Part shown: one piece after another, positions 21,739 through 33,031 of the stretch
Position numbering within the stretch: position 1 is the first letter of the stretch
Layout of the letters: every line of letters begins with the position of its first letter
DNA from: Dermacentor variabilis
Lineage: Eukaryota; Arthropoda; Arachnida; Ixodida; Ixodidae
Direction: 5' to 3'
Assembly: GCF_050947875.1 (NCBI RefSeq)
Contig: NC_134574.1
Location: 106,013,469-106,077,468, forward strand
Length of the DNA: 64,000 bases
Program-made: the position numbers and the translations under genes
Notes under the pieces: generated by a model
The model's input: only the letters and a program-made list of their open reading frames with translations
Database searches by the model: none
What the model was told of the DNA's origin: nothing

Positions 21739-22663
21739 AACCTATAGGTTACAGATTACGTGCAATTATCGGTTAACTTGCAGGTTATCGTGCTAAGAGT
21801 GTGTAGTACAGGATTATATAGTGGTCCGATGTTATAAATCTTTACTAGCATGAAATGAATCGGCTCGCGGAAGACAGGGGCAATTAAGAAAACGCTTGGT
21901 GATCTTCATCCAACTGGGGAAAGAGAGCGTACGATTGTGGCGAGGATGGGGAGTTTTTTTCCTTTGCCATTCTTCAAGGAACTTGACTGCAGCGTCGCAC
22001 AATAAACTTAAAGAAGCTCACAACCACGAAGAAAAGGTAACATAACGTGTCTGTGGCGGGCGCTGTCATCTTGGTTTGAACGACCTACAGCACTTTAGCT
22101 TGTACCGCTAAGCAGCTCATTGAGTTAGCAAAACCCAAGGAACGCCGTTGGGCAGAAGAAAAATTGCTGGCTCTCTCGTTATGGAGAGCAGATGTAGGCA
22201 TGAAATTGTAACCGGTGAAGCAGATTCGTTAGAAGTGATACTAGCGACAATCTTAAAATGGGTGTAGGGAATTTTCGCAATGGCACACCCCACCACACCA
22301 CACCACACCACGCCATGCTGTGCATTTGCACACATGAAGGCTGCCCTGCTTGAAGAAAACTGGCTTCTTTAGTTTGGCTGGCTGCGCGCATGATGTCGCT
22401 TCGTTCAGCCAATTTGCCCAGATGTTCTTGTTTGAGTACCCGGATAATCGCTCTGTATTTTGGCTCAAGGTTACTTGAAGGTCACCGACAACGGGAGCTA
22501 AAAGCATTTCGTGCTTGAAAACCATTTACCTTGAACAAGCTCTTGAGATCATGGCCTCGCATATCGCATCCCCCCCAACAAGAAAAAAAATGGAACGGCC
22601 ACAAATGCGCTGCTGCGATTTTTCTGAAAGCTACGGGACTGAGCAAAAGCCTTTGGTATAGAA
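21739..22663. other. unannotated sequence with (ACCAC)n
   Basis: The only structure noted is a short pentanucleotide run, (ACCAC)5, at about 22288-22312. No gene found. Confidence 0.5.
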
Positions 22664-23225
22664 GCAAGGTGGGAGACCGGGCTAGTCGGCATTCCATATT
22701 GATATAACCAGGGCAAAAGCAGACACAGAACATAGGAAGAAGCGACAAGGACAAGCGAACAGTACACATTTGTGCTGTTTGGTTAATGATAACGAGCAGG
22801 AAAGTGCGCTAAACAGGACAAAGAGAGGGACACAGACAACAGCGCTGACTAACAACTAAGTGTCTTTATTCTTTCAGTCAGCATATATATACTTCACCGC
22901 TACCTCAATGCACAGAGTCAGCAGAATTCAGCATGCGCATTGGCAAAAATTGCATATCATGCGATAGAAAGCCAATCTCCTTCGGATGAAGAGAAATGGA
23001 GGTAAGGCTTACACATGCTTCGCGGCTATTATGAATGTTGAAAGCTTCAGAAATAAGACGTGCGCGGTCAACGCGGTATTCCGACAGATAGAGCACACCT
23101 TTAAAAGACGGCTTGCAGCTGCATTCCTTGCAATGTCTTGATAATTTGCTATCTCTAGCTCGTTTTTGAACTTTTTTTGAGTGTTCGCGCATACGGTCAG
23201 TGACGCATCGCCCCATTGCTCGCCA
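22664..23225 (-). mobile_element. Penelope-like element, 5'-truncated copy with GIY-YIG remnant
   Basis: The minus-strand frame 23216-22905 starts in GRCVTDRMREHSKKVQKRA and continues through HCKECSCKPSFKG, RARLISEAFNIH and KEIGFLSH. That is the C-terminal half of the GIY-YIG endonuclease domain of PLEs, which nicks target DNA for retrotransposition. The YIGQT part is missing because homology stops at about 23225. After the stop come the family's 3' sequences: AGGGACACAG (as reverse complement), the poly-GATATAACC region and the CTAGCCC tail near 22680. It is joined head to head with the plus-strand copy that begins at about 23226. Confidence 0.85.
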
Positions 23226-23241
23226 CCGCGACTTGTAGAGC

Positions 23242-24845
23242 TTGCCTCTACACTTACTCGCTCAAGCTTTCTCACCTGCCGCCGGAAGTCGCCGTGTTGT
23301 ACGGGGGGCTGGTGTCTTCAGAGGGTCATATAAAGAGAACGCGCCGAATTTGAGGCTCAGCAGCATTTCAACAGGTACGCTCCTACACCGACTGCTTGCT
23401 GGTTGTGAACCAGAACGCGCTGAATTTCCACAGGGCTCAGAAGAAGTTTCTTCAAGATTTGCGATTGGCGTCTCAGACAGCCGACGTCGTCTTGGCAACT
23501 TGGTGGTTCGACAGCCTGAGAAAGGACGTCGGAATACAGGGCAAGGCCAAGAGGTAACGACATTCGGAGATGCCTCAGTCCCGAAGAATGTTGCTGATCT
23601 ACACAAGCTTGGTCCTGAATTTTGTGAGCATCCTGCTATGGACAAGACAGAACTGCTCAGCCTCGTCATGACGGTTGCTGGTAGAGCAAGAACCGGTGAA
23701 GCTGACATATGCATCAGCGAAGGTATTTACTGCCTGCCTTAGCAGGTTTAAAAAGGCAACAATGTTCGGCGCTGCAAAGCAGTCGCCGTCCTTCGGCAAG
23801 CGGGGCTCAAACTGCTCCTATCCGACAAAGAAGGTGGATTTGTCGTGAGGCCTGTTGGCTTGTACAAGAGCAAAACAGATTTGATTTGGCTATTCTAGGC
23901 AACTTCAAGGAAGCGCATGGTGAAGGTGAAACTGCGAAGGTGAACACAAGGGCTGTTCAGCTTTGCGCAAAAGCCGGACTTTCGAAGCAGGCCTGCTCTA
24001 CAAAAGTCTGCAGAGGAACCAGTCTTTCTTTGCTTTTCAGCACCAAGACTCACAAGGAACTATGCCCTTTTCGGTCCATTGCTTCTGAGCGCAGAACCTG
24101 GCAACGACAAGTGGGAGTATTCCTCCCAAATTTCTGCCTCCCGGACATCGATGACCCCTTCCTCAGAAGGACGCCAGGCATGGTCTCCACCTTTCTCCGT
24201 GAAGAATGTCCAGAGGCTGTCCGAGCTTTTGCCGTGGACATCAAGCACTTATATTACTCTTTGCCTCAAGAAGATGTATGTATCAAAGTTGGCCATCGCA
24301 TTGCCAAATACGGTGTTCTTATGCTTCAGAATCAATGTGGTGCCAATGTCGCCAGGTTTTTAGAGCTTTTAAAATTTTACGTCCTTTCCACTTTCGTCTC
24401 CATGGATGATAAGCTTTTGATTCAAAAGAAAGCTTTGTGCATCAGTTCATGCATAGTCTCTGTTCTTATGGACATCTTATTGGCCAGTTATGACCGCAAT
24501 CTTAGAACTAAGCTCAGCCGGATGAGCACAGTAAAAGTGGTGTGATACGTTGATGACTTTTTAGTTCTTTACAATACTAACACTTCTGACACGCAGCCTG
24601 CTGCTGCAATAATTTACCGGTTCCGCATAGTTTTAGATTCCTTTGAATTGACCACCGAGCATCCGTCCGACAACAAGCTGCGTTGCTTAGGCATGGAGCT
24701 ATCGTTCTCAAGCGATCATGTATATTGGGGTTATGCTCCTCGGTCTTATAAGAGCCTTCTTCCTTTTTCCTCTGTGCACTCAAACATAGTTAAGCGCGGT
24801 ATCCCCAGATCTCACATGAAGGCGGCCCTAAAACAGGTCTTGTGA
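23242..24845 (+). pseudogene. PLE reverse transcriptase pseudogene (N-terminal and RT parts)
   Basis: PLE proteins copy their RNA at the target site with a reverse transcriptase related to telomerase. The N-terminal part is read in one frame (LPKNV-type box as VPKNVADLHKLGPEFC at about 23571). Two stops at about 23740-23753 interrupt it, it re-opens as SDKEGGFVVRPVGLYK at 23821, then shifts frame near 23900. RT landmarks follow: FSTKTHKELCPFRSI (about 24036), AVDIKHLYYSLPQ (catalytic Asp in VDIK, about 24230), a GxSSCI-type box (LCISSCIVSVLMDILLA, about 24436) and YVDD (about 24546). A TGA at 24543-24545 sits directly before YVDD. The frame then stays open to 24845. All catalytic aspartates remain, so this copy is dead mainly through stops and shifts. 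Confidence 0.85.
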
Positions 24846-25176
24846 CCACCAAGTTGATGCAAGCTCCGAATTGCAAGTAGCCAGGCTAAAGGTCGCAGGT
24901 TTCCCGTTATCGCTTTTAACTAGCATCCCTGAAATCCTCCCAACAAGCCTTAAAAGAGAGAAATTGGCACCTCCTCAATCTGAGAATCGCTCATGGCAAA
25001 TGTTTGCGGTTATCCCATGTGCGCACCAGGTTGCGCTTAATCTCAAAAAGGTTGTCAGCAAGCCGGTGTTTAGTTCCTGCTCACTGCCAGAAATAAGTTA
25101 GGTAGGCTGTGCCATCAAGTCAATCGGGTGACCGAGAACAGCAAAAAAAGTTGTAAAAAGCAGCACAGGCAGATGT

Positions 25177-25500
25177 TTGTTGTTGACTGTTGTGACTGTG
25201 GTTTATAAGATTACTCTTTCATGCAAGTCCTTTTATATCGGTCAAACGGGGCGGTGCATCAATGACTGCATGCGCGAACACTCAAACAAAGTTCAAAAGC
25301 GAGCTAGTAACTTATCACTGGATTGCAGTGACTGGGGCTGCAAACCGTCTTTTAAAGGTGTGACCTATCTGTCGAAATATCGCGATGATCGCGCACGTCT
25401 TATTTCTGAAGCTTTCCACATTCATAATAGCGACAAAGCATGTGTAAGCCTTCCCTCCATTTCTATCCTTCTGAAGGAGATTGGCTTTCTATCGCATTAA
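25177..25500 (+). CDS. PLE GIY-YIG endonuclease domain (fragment)
   Basis: The 107-codon frame contains VYKITLSCKSFYIGQTGRC (about 25200-25258), INDCMREHSNKVQKR, a DWGCKPSF segment and the family's closing LKEIGFLSH. This is the Cys-linked GIY-YIG nuclease characteristic of endonuclease-bearing PLEs, in which the first motif appears as VYKI and the second as YIG. A better fit for the upstream linker (NKLGRLCHQVNRV, about 25095) is in another frame, so a frameshift separates the two. The ATG at 25177 is not a true start; the domain was once the C-terminus of one long protein. Confidence 0.8.
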   Translation: MLLTVVTVVYKITLSCKSFYIGQTGRCINDCMREHSNKVQKRASNLSLDCSDWGCKPSFKGVTYLSKYRDDRARLISEAFHIHNSDKACVSLPSISILLKEIGFLSH

Positions 25501-25742
25501 TTGCAATTTTTGCCCCGGCGTATGCTGAATTCTGTTGATTCTGTGCTTTGAGATGGCGGTGGAGTATACATATGCTGACTGAAAGAATAAAGACACTTGA
25601 TTGTTAGTCAGCGCTGCTTTCTGTGTCCCTCCTATTGTCCTGCTGTTTAGCGCTGTTTACTGCTCCTAAGGACAAGTGCTTGTCTTTTTCGTTTCTTCTT
25701 GTGTTGTGTCTACTTTTGGTCAGGTTATATCGATATGTGATA

Positions 25743-27425
25743 TAGAGCAGAAAACTGTTAATACTTCGGCACTATCCACAGCAGACTTTTTCGTCTTCGT
25801 CTATTCTTTCCTTCCACGTTTCCCTTCCCATATACAGGGTAGTCAATGGGGCTCAGTGCCAGTGATTGTGGCTGCGTTTTATTTAACCCTTTGCACTCTA
25901 TCTGTCTCTTGCCTGAGTGTTGTTCTTTCGTGTTTTGAGCAAGAAATGCTGTTAGCTACCGTTGTCGACTACCAAAAGCCAGAGCCGTAATCCGGCCACT
26001 TACGCAGGACCATCTGGGCAAGTTGCGAGAACAAAACGCGTTAACCGGGCCACCAAGCCAACCAGAGGCCGAATTCAGAAAACTCTTCGCTCGTAATTGT
26101 CGTTTATCATAATTATCAATAATGACATATTATTAGCGAAGGCTGATCGCCTTCGCTAATAATATGTCCCACATCACTAACGCCTAGCATGTACGCTTTT
26201 AGCGTAAGAACTTTTTGTCAATACGGACACAAATTTATATGTTAAGCCTTACAATTTATTGTGGCGCACTTTTTTGACTGTGCACTGTAAAACATAGTTG
26301 AAGGTTGTGTCAAATGAAGCGTAAATTCCAAGGGGCCTTATTACCATCAGGCATCTACGGATTTTATTCAGCCTCCTCAATCTCTAATCAATTTTCAAAT
26401 GTTTATATGACTACGAAATAATGAGTGAATATCAAACGCAGACAGTAATGGCAAGCCGACTGCGCAAGGCGTACTTGGGAATAATGCACTAAAAGATAAT
26501 GAAACTTAATCAAATAGCTGTTGAAAGCCTTCCTTATGGTGCGCACGGACAAATTACAAGTGAGGCAGTACAGGGCTTGGCGTCCTTCGAAGTGCGGTAC
26601 TTCCAGAGCCAAAAAAAAGGTTTCGACCCACGACTGAACAACTTGAAGAACGTTACATGGCCGGCTGTTGTTTCCTGTAAAGATAGGAAAGAGGTGGAGT
26701 TTGGAGTGGAGAAAACAAACCAGGAAAATGGCCATTGATGACTATGTTGGCTGTAAAGAAAGTAACACGGTAATAGAAGTTAAATGCATGCAGACTAAAC
26801 CATCATACGGTACACACTCGATGGAGATGAAGCAAGAGTTGAAAATATATCGAATAGCGAATACAATTAAAGCATAAAATGTTGACGCTAGTTAAAAGGG
26901 CACTGCACTTCTGCTCTAAGCCTGATCAAGATGTCTCCAAACACAATCTCACATGGGGAAATGTGCCGACGACACCTATGTGTGCGTAGCCTGTGGAAAT
27001 AGCCACGAAACCATAAGGCTTATTGTCTATACAAATCGCAGTATCCATCGAGAGGTCAATGAGAACTTAGTAATCCATGCTGATTCTGAGGGCTTTTAGG
27101 ATAACCCATAAATATCAACTAATCTCCGGTCGAGAATCGGGCAAAATGCGGCTGCAGTATTGCTGTGACAAAACCAGGGGGCATAAAAAGTAGACTTAAA
27201 CAAACCAAATTTAGCTCGGATTAGATATACATTAACGAGAGCCATGAGCCTTAAGCGCCCGTGATAAACACAAAATAGACCTAAATAAAGAGAGCGCATT
27301 GGCAACCGCCCTCTCATTGTTTTAGCGAGGGTCGTTAATAACGTGTCATTCATTATCTATCTCCAGCCACTGTGTCATGGCTTATGGGGAACTAAAGTGG
27401 AAAGTTAGGCGACTTGGTACACATT
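25743..27425. other. unannotated sequence with one perfect palindrome
   Basis: Frames near 26403-26735 on both strands have no recognisable motif. The only structure is the palindrome at 26124-26168. Confidence 0.45.
26124..26168. repeat. perfect 20-bp-arm hairpin
   Basis: GACATATTATTAGCGAAGGC (26124-26143) is followed by a 5-base loop and its exact reverse complement (26149-26168). There is no T-run behind it, and the setting is eukaryotic, so a terminator reading is not supported. Confidence 0.95.
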
Positions 27426-27507
27426 CATAATGGGAACAGCGCGAACAAGACGACGACGGAGTGTCCTTTCACTCCGTGGTCGTCTTGTTCGCGCTGTTCT
27501 CATTATG
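27426..27507. repeat. long hairpin (foldback), 38-bp arms
   Basis: The arms 27426-27463 and 27470-27507 are complementary with very few mismatches around a 6-base loop. They carry AACAGCGCGAACAAGACGAC and end GGAGTG/CACTCC. It lies 23 bp before a long tetranucleotide array, as the 1092-1198 hairpin lies beside a dinucleotide array. Confidence 0.9.
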
Positions 27508-27530
27508 ACCATATGGAACGGCCTACAACA

Positions 27531-27867
<337 letters not shown>

Positions 27868-29874
27868 CAAGCTAAACTGACCAATGGGGAGAGCCTAGGG
27901 ACAGAAATTGTTATTGTTATTATTGAAACGACGAAAAACCATCACGCCCTCAAAAATCCCTTTCTCATACGGCAAAACCATTAAAAAGCTGCGACGAACC
28001 AAAGCCAACTGAGCAAATAGATCCGGCTAGTGAAAAGCAGTTAATTTTTCTTCGTGCACCTTACAACAAGGCCACATATCTGCAATTTATCACAGGATTT
28101 TTCTAGTGGTCGAGAGCGCCACCAAAGGTAAATTTTGCCCTGCAGAATGAAAATGAGAAGCTAAAACAACTGGTTGTTCTTTGTACGTGCTAAGCAATTT
28201 CAATATTAATTAATATTTTTCAGCCATTGCGGAAAGCAGCCGATCCCGCAGTCTAGTACATTCGAGAGCTGGACCGCCCTAATATCTAAGCCAAAACAAG
28301 CCTACCTAAATTTGTGTTTATTATTCTTGTTTTTACCTTAGTGGGGGAAATGATAAGTTATGCTGACGAGTATAACCTGGTAAGATCCAGCCTTACTAAT
28401 ATGCAGGGCTAATCTGCAGACACTTGTAAAGAATGACGCGGCCTGCGAGCTTGCTTTTGCTGCGAGATTAAGTGCAACCATAACCAAGTCTTCTGTTTTT
28501 CGTTACCAGTGACCGGTTAGGCTTTGACTGTACGTTAGTGTAAAAAGGGGAGTTTGTCAAGCTTGTTCTTGTTTTAATCTTCTTGGATGATTTCCAATAA
28601 CCTCAGCCTCATTACTACGCACTTCTTCACCACTCGTAAAAAAAAGAAAAGCTGCGATGTAACATTACTTCCTTAAATTTAGAAACAGAAACAACAGGAC
28701 GAACAAAATATGCAATGCAAATTTTTTCTGCAAAGTGTTTTGACAGGCATCACAAACTTTCTCAAATGAGTTCTTTGATTGAAGCCGCTCACGCATGAAA
28801 AAACTATAGACAGAAATGGGAGAGCCATATCTGTCTCTGTTTTCTTTTTTTGTCGCTTGTGTCAGTGATGTAATTTTTGTATTGAGTGTATCAGAAGATG
28901 CTGTATATGTATAAATACTGAAATATATTAGTTGATTGACATAACGCTTTACAGCTTGCCTAGAATTAAAATTAATGTTCGTTTGAAAACTATGTAGCCA
29001 GGGATAATTGATGCGGTCTAGGTGTAACGCAGAAGCCACATCAAACCGTGGAGCAGCTTTGCGCCATTTGTCGAGCAATTCCATGCGTAAAGGTACGAAC
29101 TCGGACGAAAAATTTGCAGCTGCATGTCTTGGAGTGCGGGGATGCTCGAATATTTCTGAACATAGGAAACTGTGTAGGGATGCCACTGCCCCTAAGTTTC
29201 CAATACAAACAGGCCCGTTTACTACAGTCAGTAAAAAAAAAAGTTCATTATTCGATTTTAGTTAAATATGCGTCCGAAGGTGACAGCTATTATCTCACTC
29301 TGTGTCTCGCTGACCCATAACTATGCCGTGGGAAAAGGAATAGGAAAGGAGGAAGAAAACGAATAGCAAATGATGTGCGTAGTCAACATAGTAGTTTAGC
29401 TAAGCGACTCACTGCCATGCATAATCTCTTAGCCTTTCCGGGCAAGAAACGGTACCCTGAAACATTTTCCCTCGAAGTTGAGAAAGAAATGGGCTCACTA
29501 GGGAGGCTTATATACAGTGGAACAATGCACTTCAGCAGAGTATGAGTGCAACGTGTACATTAGATACAAACTACTAGGCGTGCCAGATATTTTTTGGAGT
29601 TAACTTCATGATTAGAAACCATCTGTGGCATAGAGCATTAATGTACTCATTGAGCCTCACTACTCTAAGTGGCGGGTAATTCTTGCACAAGAAATCAAAC
29701 AATATTTATTTACAAAGAAAATTAACAAGATTTCTTCCTTCAATGAACTTCTTAACGAAATACAATAAGGAAACTACGGCAGTGCATAATTCGGAGCCAG
29801 AGATTTCTGAAGGCAAACTCAGTCGGAACCCACTTTGGAAAGTTGCACCAGTTTTTAGATGACTACCGTCGTTG
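27868..29874. other. unannotated sequence, nothing recognised
   Basis: A 173-codon minus-strand frame (29186-28665) starts MASLHSFLCSEIFEH and has no domain that I recognise. It may be a chance frame. Confidence 0.4.
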
Positions 29875-30080
29875 TGCAGCTAAGGCCGAGGGTGCGTGAT
29901 CCAATGCCTGTCGAGGCGGCCGCATTTCGATGGGGCGAAATGCAAAAGTGCCCGCGTATGCCTTGCAATGGGCGCAGGTTAAAGAGCTTCAGGTAGTCGA
30001 AATTATTCAGGAGGACCCCACTAGGGCGTGTGTCATAATCGCATCAGGCCTTTGACACGCAAAACTCCAGAGCTTTTTAA
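29875..30080 (+). mobile_element. Ruka-like SINE, decayed
   Basis: Block order matches the copy at 32790-33020: a tRNA-like head ending TGTCGAGGCGGCCGCATTTC, GATGGGGCGAAATGC, CAGGTTAAAGAGCTTCAGGT, GTCGAAATTATTCAGGAGGA, CATAATCGCATCAGGC and a TTTGACACGCAAAACTCCAG tail. The body is better preserved than the promoter boxes. Confidence 0.75.
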
Positions 30081-30379
30081 TAAGCGCCCTGAAGCCTGCC
30101 ATAAACGTGCACTGTTCTTCTACTTCTTTCGACAATAAAACGTCCGTTGTATGCATATAACCAAAAGGAAAAAAATAACTGGTACGCTACTATATTTCGT
30201 CGTAGAATGTGTGAACGTTTATCTCCGATTTGATGCTACCTTTAGTACTTATTCTAACTGAATATGTCTTGCGAACTTGCCGGCTCCTTTCTCTCCTTTA
30301 AGTTTCCTTACTGCAACTGTTAGCAGCAGGCTAGAACACGGTAGTTTCAAGCCGACCTCTAAGATTTTCTTTTATAATA

Positions 30380-31666
30380 AACATCCGCCTCTCACCGAAA
30401 CCGGCTACTATTCGCACATTGAGAGGCATGCCATAATGAGACATGCCAAATGAGATTTCACCATCTCCCACAGACCTGAATCCCTTTTGACTAATGCAGA
30501 TGCATTGTCTAGACTGATGATACAGGCCAACAAAGAACAATTGGAAGAAATCAATGAAGTAAAATTGTGGGAAGACACTGAACAATGAATTTTTATGGAA
30601 GGTCGCTATGAAGTCCCGCCAACGCTGGTTCCCAGGGTTCTTTATTTGTACCACGATAGCCCAGAATCTGGAGGACACGACGGATCTTGGCGCACCTACA
30701 ACAAGCTAGTCAAAAGATTTAAGTGTCCTCACATGAAATAAGACGTCAATCAATACGTTCATTCCTGCCACATTTGTCAAGTCAACAAAGGGAAATATAA
30801 GCAGCCTACAGACACCATAATAATACCTTGCCACTCGAACGTGCCTATGGAAGTTATACACCTGTATTGTGCCGAGCTAAATAAGGAACCAGAAGGAATA
30901 CCAAAAAGGCAAGCCTTTCTTCTGGCCACAGATGAATGCACTAGGACGGTTGAGGCACGGACAGGAAAAGAAGATGCTAATAGTGTCATCACCCTCCTCC
31001 AACGGAATATGTTTAGGACAACCAGGGCGATCGTATGTGAAAACGGTCCAGCGTTTAAGAGTGAAAACTAGCAAGATGGCTCGAGACCATAATATATCAA
31101 TCAAATTCTGTGCGCCATACCATCCCGCGGCGAATGGTCTTGCAGAGCGTGCTATACGAGATGTGAAACAATACATCACGATGCACGATAGTTTCCCTGG
31201 TGGTTGGCAATGCTCTTTAGAAGCAGCTGTAAGGCATCAAAATCGTTCCTACACCACTGGCTTGGGATGCAACCCCCAGTTCGCTTCTTCAGGAGAAACC
31301 CCTATTCTTCAGGTGGACCGTGAACTGGGGCTGTTAGAAAATCTCAAGACCGTCCAGGAGAGGAGAGGTACCGTAAACGAATGAAAAAAAAATTTTGAGA
31401 AGAGACATTGCTCAGATATCCCAGACATTCAAGTCACCGACCTCATTCTAGTTAGCAAAGGAGAAAGCGAATTCAGTGCAAAATTTTATGGTGCTTACTC
31501 TGTGACAAAGACAGCCACTCAGAAAGGAATATTGAAGACTGTGTGGTACATTGGTGTACGAGGCTCGGTCGAATGTGCTTCGATTGGAAAGGTTTTCAAG
31601 TATTACCCCAGGAGGGGTTGGCAAAAGAAACCCGGAAGGGTGAAGCGGTATGAGCCTTCGAATTGA
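30380..31666 (+). pseudogene. Ty3/gypsy-type pol fragment: RNase H end and integrase, broken
   Basis: In one frame the segment reads the end of a retrotransposon RNase H (FTISHRPES and NADALSRL near 30456-30510). The integrase zinc finger follows, with the His pair at about 30651 and the Cys pair in CHIC at about 30768, and then the integrase core up to a stop at 31069. The core and C-terminal continuation (PYHPAANGLAERAI at about 31110; GESEFSAKFYG near 31463; end at 31666) is in another frame. Stops lie at 30451, about 30585, about 30736, 31069 and 31382. The first catalytic Asp position is not visible, the second reads CENGPAF where SDNGPAF is usual, and the final Glu (AERAI) is kept. Gag, protease, RT and LTRs are not seen. 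Confidence 0.85.
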
Positions 31667-32777
31667 AGATGAAGCGCGGGAATCTGGAGACAGGGGAAGA
31701 GAAGAATGAAGTGAGAATAAAAGGTATACGAGATGGACGCCAGTTCAACAGCAATGCTTTACGTCTACTGTGTCCTTTAACTAGGAATGCTACAAGATTA
31801 TTAGTAAAGAATATAACATTGTCAGTGGTGCATTTGCATTCTTCCCACAAACAATATCCCGTTTTAGAGCAATTTAGCTGATGCAGTAAAATTACGCTAC
31901 ATGCCATCGGCTTGTTTTTTAACATTCCGGTAACTGTTCAAAAACACCTAATATACCGACGACCCAGCGTCCAAACTCAAGGCAAACATCACCTCCTATC
32001 TATTCCCACTGAACTACCTTTCTTACATCGCCTTCTATTACAGACCTTTGGAAATTTTTTAGCACCCCCGACCTATATAACTCAACCACGTGTCCAACTG
32101 GCCTCCTCGACTTAATTATTTGCCCATTGATCACCGCCTTCTTACTCGCTACACCGCTGCTTTTTGACCTAATGTGTTTTACCCCTTAAAAATTGGCATG
32201 ATCCCATTCTTTTGCACAACTAACTCTGTCATACTCACCACCTACGCTGTTCTGCATGTTGCATATTTTGAACTATATACCGTCTTTCTATTTGTACAGT
32301 TGACGCCTAGCTTGGTGTCTGCGCGCTCTGTAATTTCCACTCAACGTACGCAGACGTTAGTTAGACGGACAAAGACTGTCTCAGATATGCAGATTACGTC
32401 TGACGCCTTATTTTCTTGTACATGCAGCCTCTTTGGCAGGCCGACCTCGTCCCTTTAGTCCAGCGTCTATTATGTCCTGCTGTTGGTCGACATAAGATTA
32501 GGCCACAGGATGCTATAAAGCTCGTAGGCTATAACTCACACGGAAGTAAGCAAAATTGCAGGCGCTAAAAAGTAATTTACAGCACTCTATCGTGGCCTTT
32601 AGGTAACCAATTATTCTGACATTCTAAACAATGGGGAGCTATTACATACTGATCTACTAATCAAGTCGCCCAGATAGGCACAGGTTGATTGAGTGATAAT
32701 ATCTAAAGTTCGTCGCTAACGAGACGAAATTCTTATTAACCACGTTCATAATTCGCTAGTTCCTCACTTGGTTAAGG
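31667..32777. other. unannotated sequence downstream of pol remnant
   Basis: This is where the 3' LTR of the Ty3/gypsy element would be expected, but I could not pair it with an upstream copy. No other feature seen. Confidence 0.4.
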
Positions 32778-33031
32778 AAATATCTGTTACCCGCCGTGGT
32801 TGCTTAGCGGCTATGGTGTTGGGCTGCTGAACACGAAGTCGCGGGATCGAATCCCGGCCTCGGCGGCCGCATTTCGTTGGCGGCGAAAACACCCGTGTAC
32901 TTAGACTTAGGTGCACGTTAAAGAACCCCAGGTGGTCGAAATTTCCGGAGTCCTCCACCACGACGTGCCTCATAATCAGAAAGTGGTTTTGGCACGTTAA
33001 ACCACATAATTTAATTCTTTAAATACCTGTT
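32778..33031 (+). mobile_element. Ruka: Ruka SINE with target-site duplication
   Basis: The element (32790-33020) has a tRNA-like head with A box TGGTTGCTTAGCGG and B box GGGATCGAATCCCGG. It is followed by the Ruka body (GGCCGCATTTCGTTGGCG, ACACCCGTGTACTTAGA, GTGCACGTTAAAGAACCCCA, GGTGGTCGAAATTTCCGGAG, CATAATCAGAAAGTGGTTTT) and a GGCACGTTAAACC end. The flanks AAATATCTGTT (32778-32788) and AAATACCTGTT (33021-33031) match at 10 of 11 positions and look like the duplication left by LINE-mediated insertion. Ruka is a SINE family described from ixodid ticks, transcribed by RNA polymerase III; this copy keeps both promoter boxes. Confidence 0.93.

Larger units (their letters stand above)
23226..25742 (+). 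mobile_element. Penelope-like retroelement, near full-length but decayed
   Basis: Homology runs from an N-terminal region (KLSHL-like at about 23270) through the reverse transcriptase (about 24000-24845), a linker (24871-25170) and the GIY-YIG domain (25177-25500). The 3' end follows, with CTTTCTGTGTCCCTCC, then GTCCTGCTGTTTAGCGCTG and GGTTATATCGATATG. It is the most complete of four PLEs in the window. Stops and at least three frameshifts make it inactive. No flanking target-site duplication was found by eye. The left edge abuts the inverted truncated copy. Confidence 0.9.

Noticed and set aside
22288..22312. telomere-like repeat
   Set aside because: The unit is ACCAC, not the arthropod TTAGG, and there are only about five units.
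28665..29186. 173-codon minus-strand open frame
   Set aside because: No family signature. The N-terminal third looks protein-like, but a low-complexity tail and lack of context give no support.
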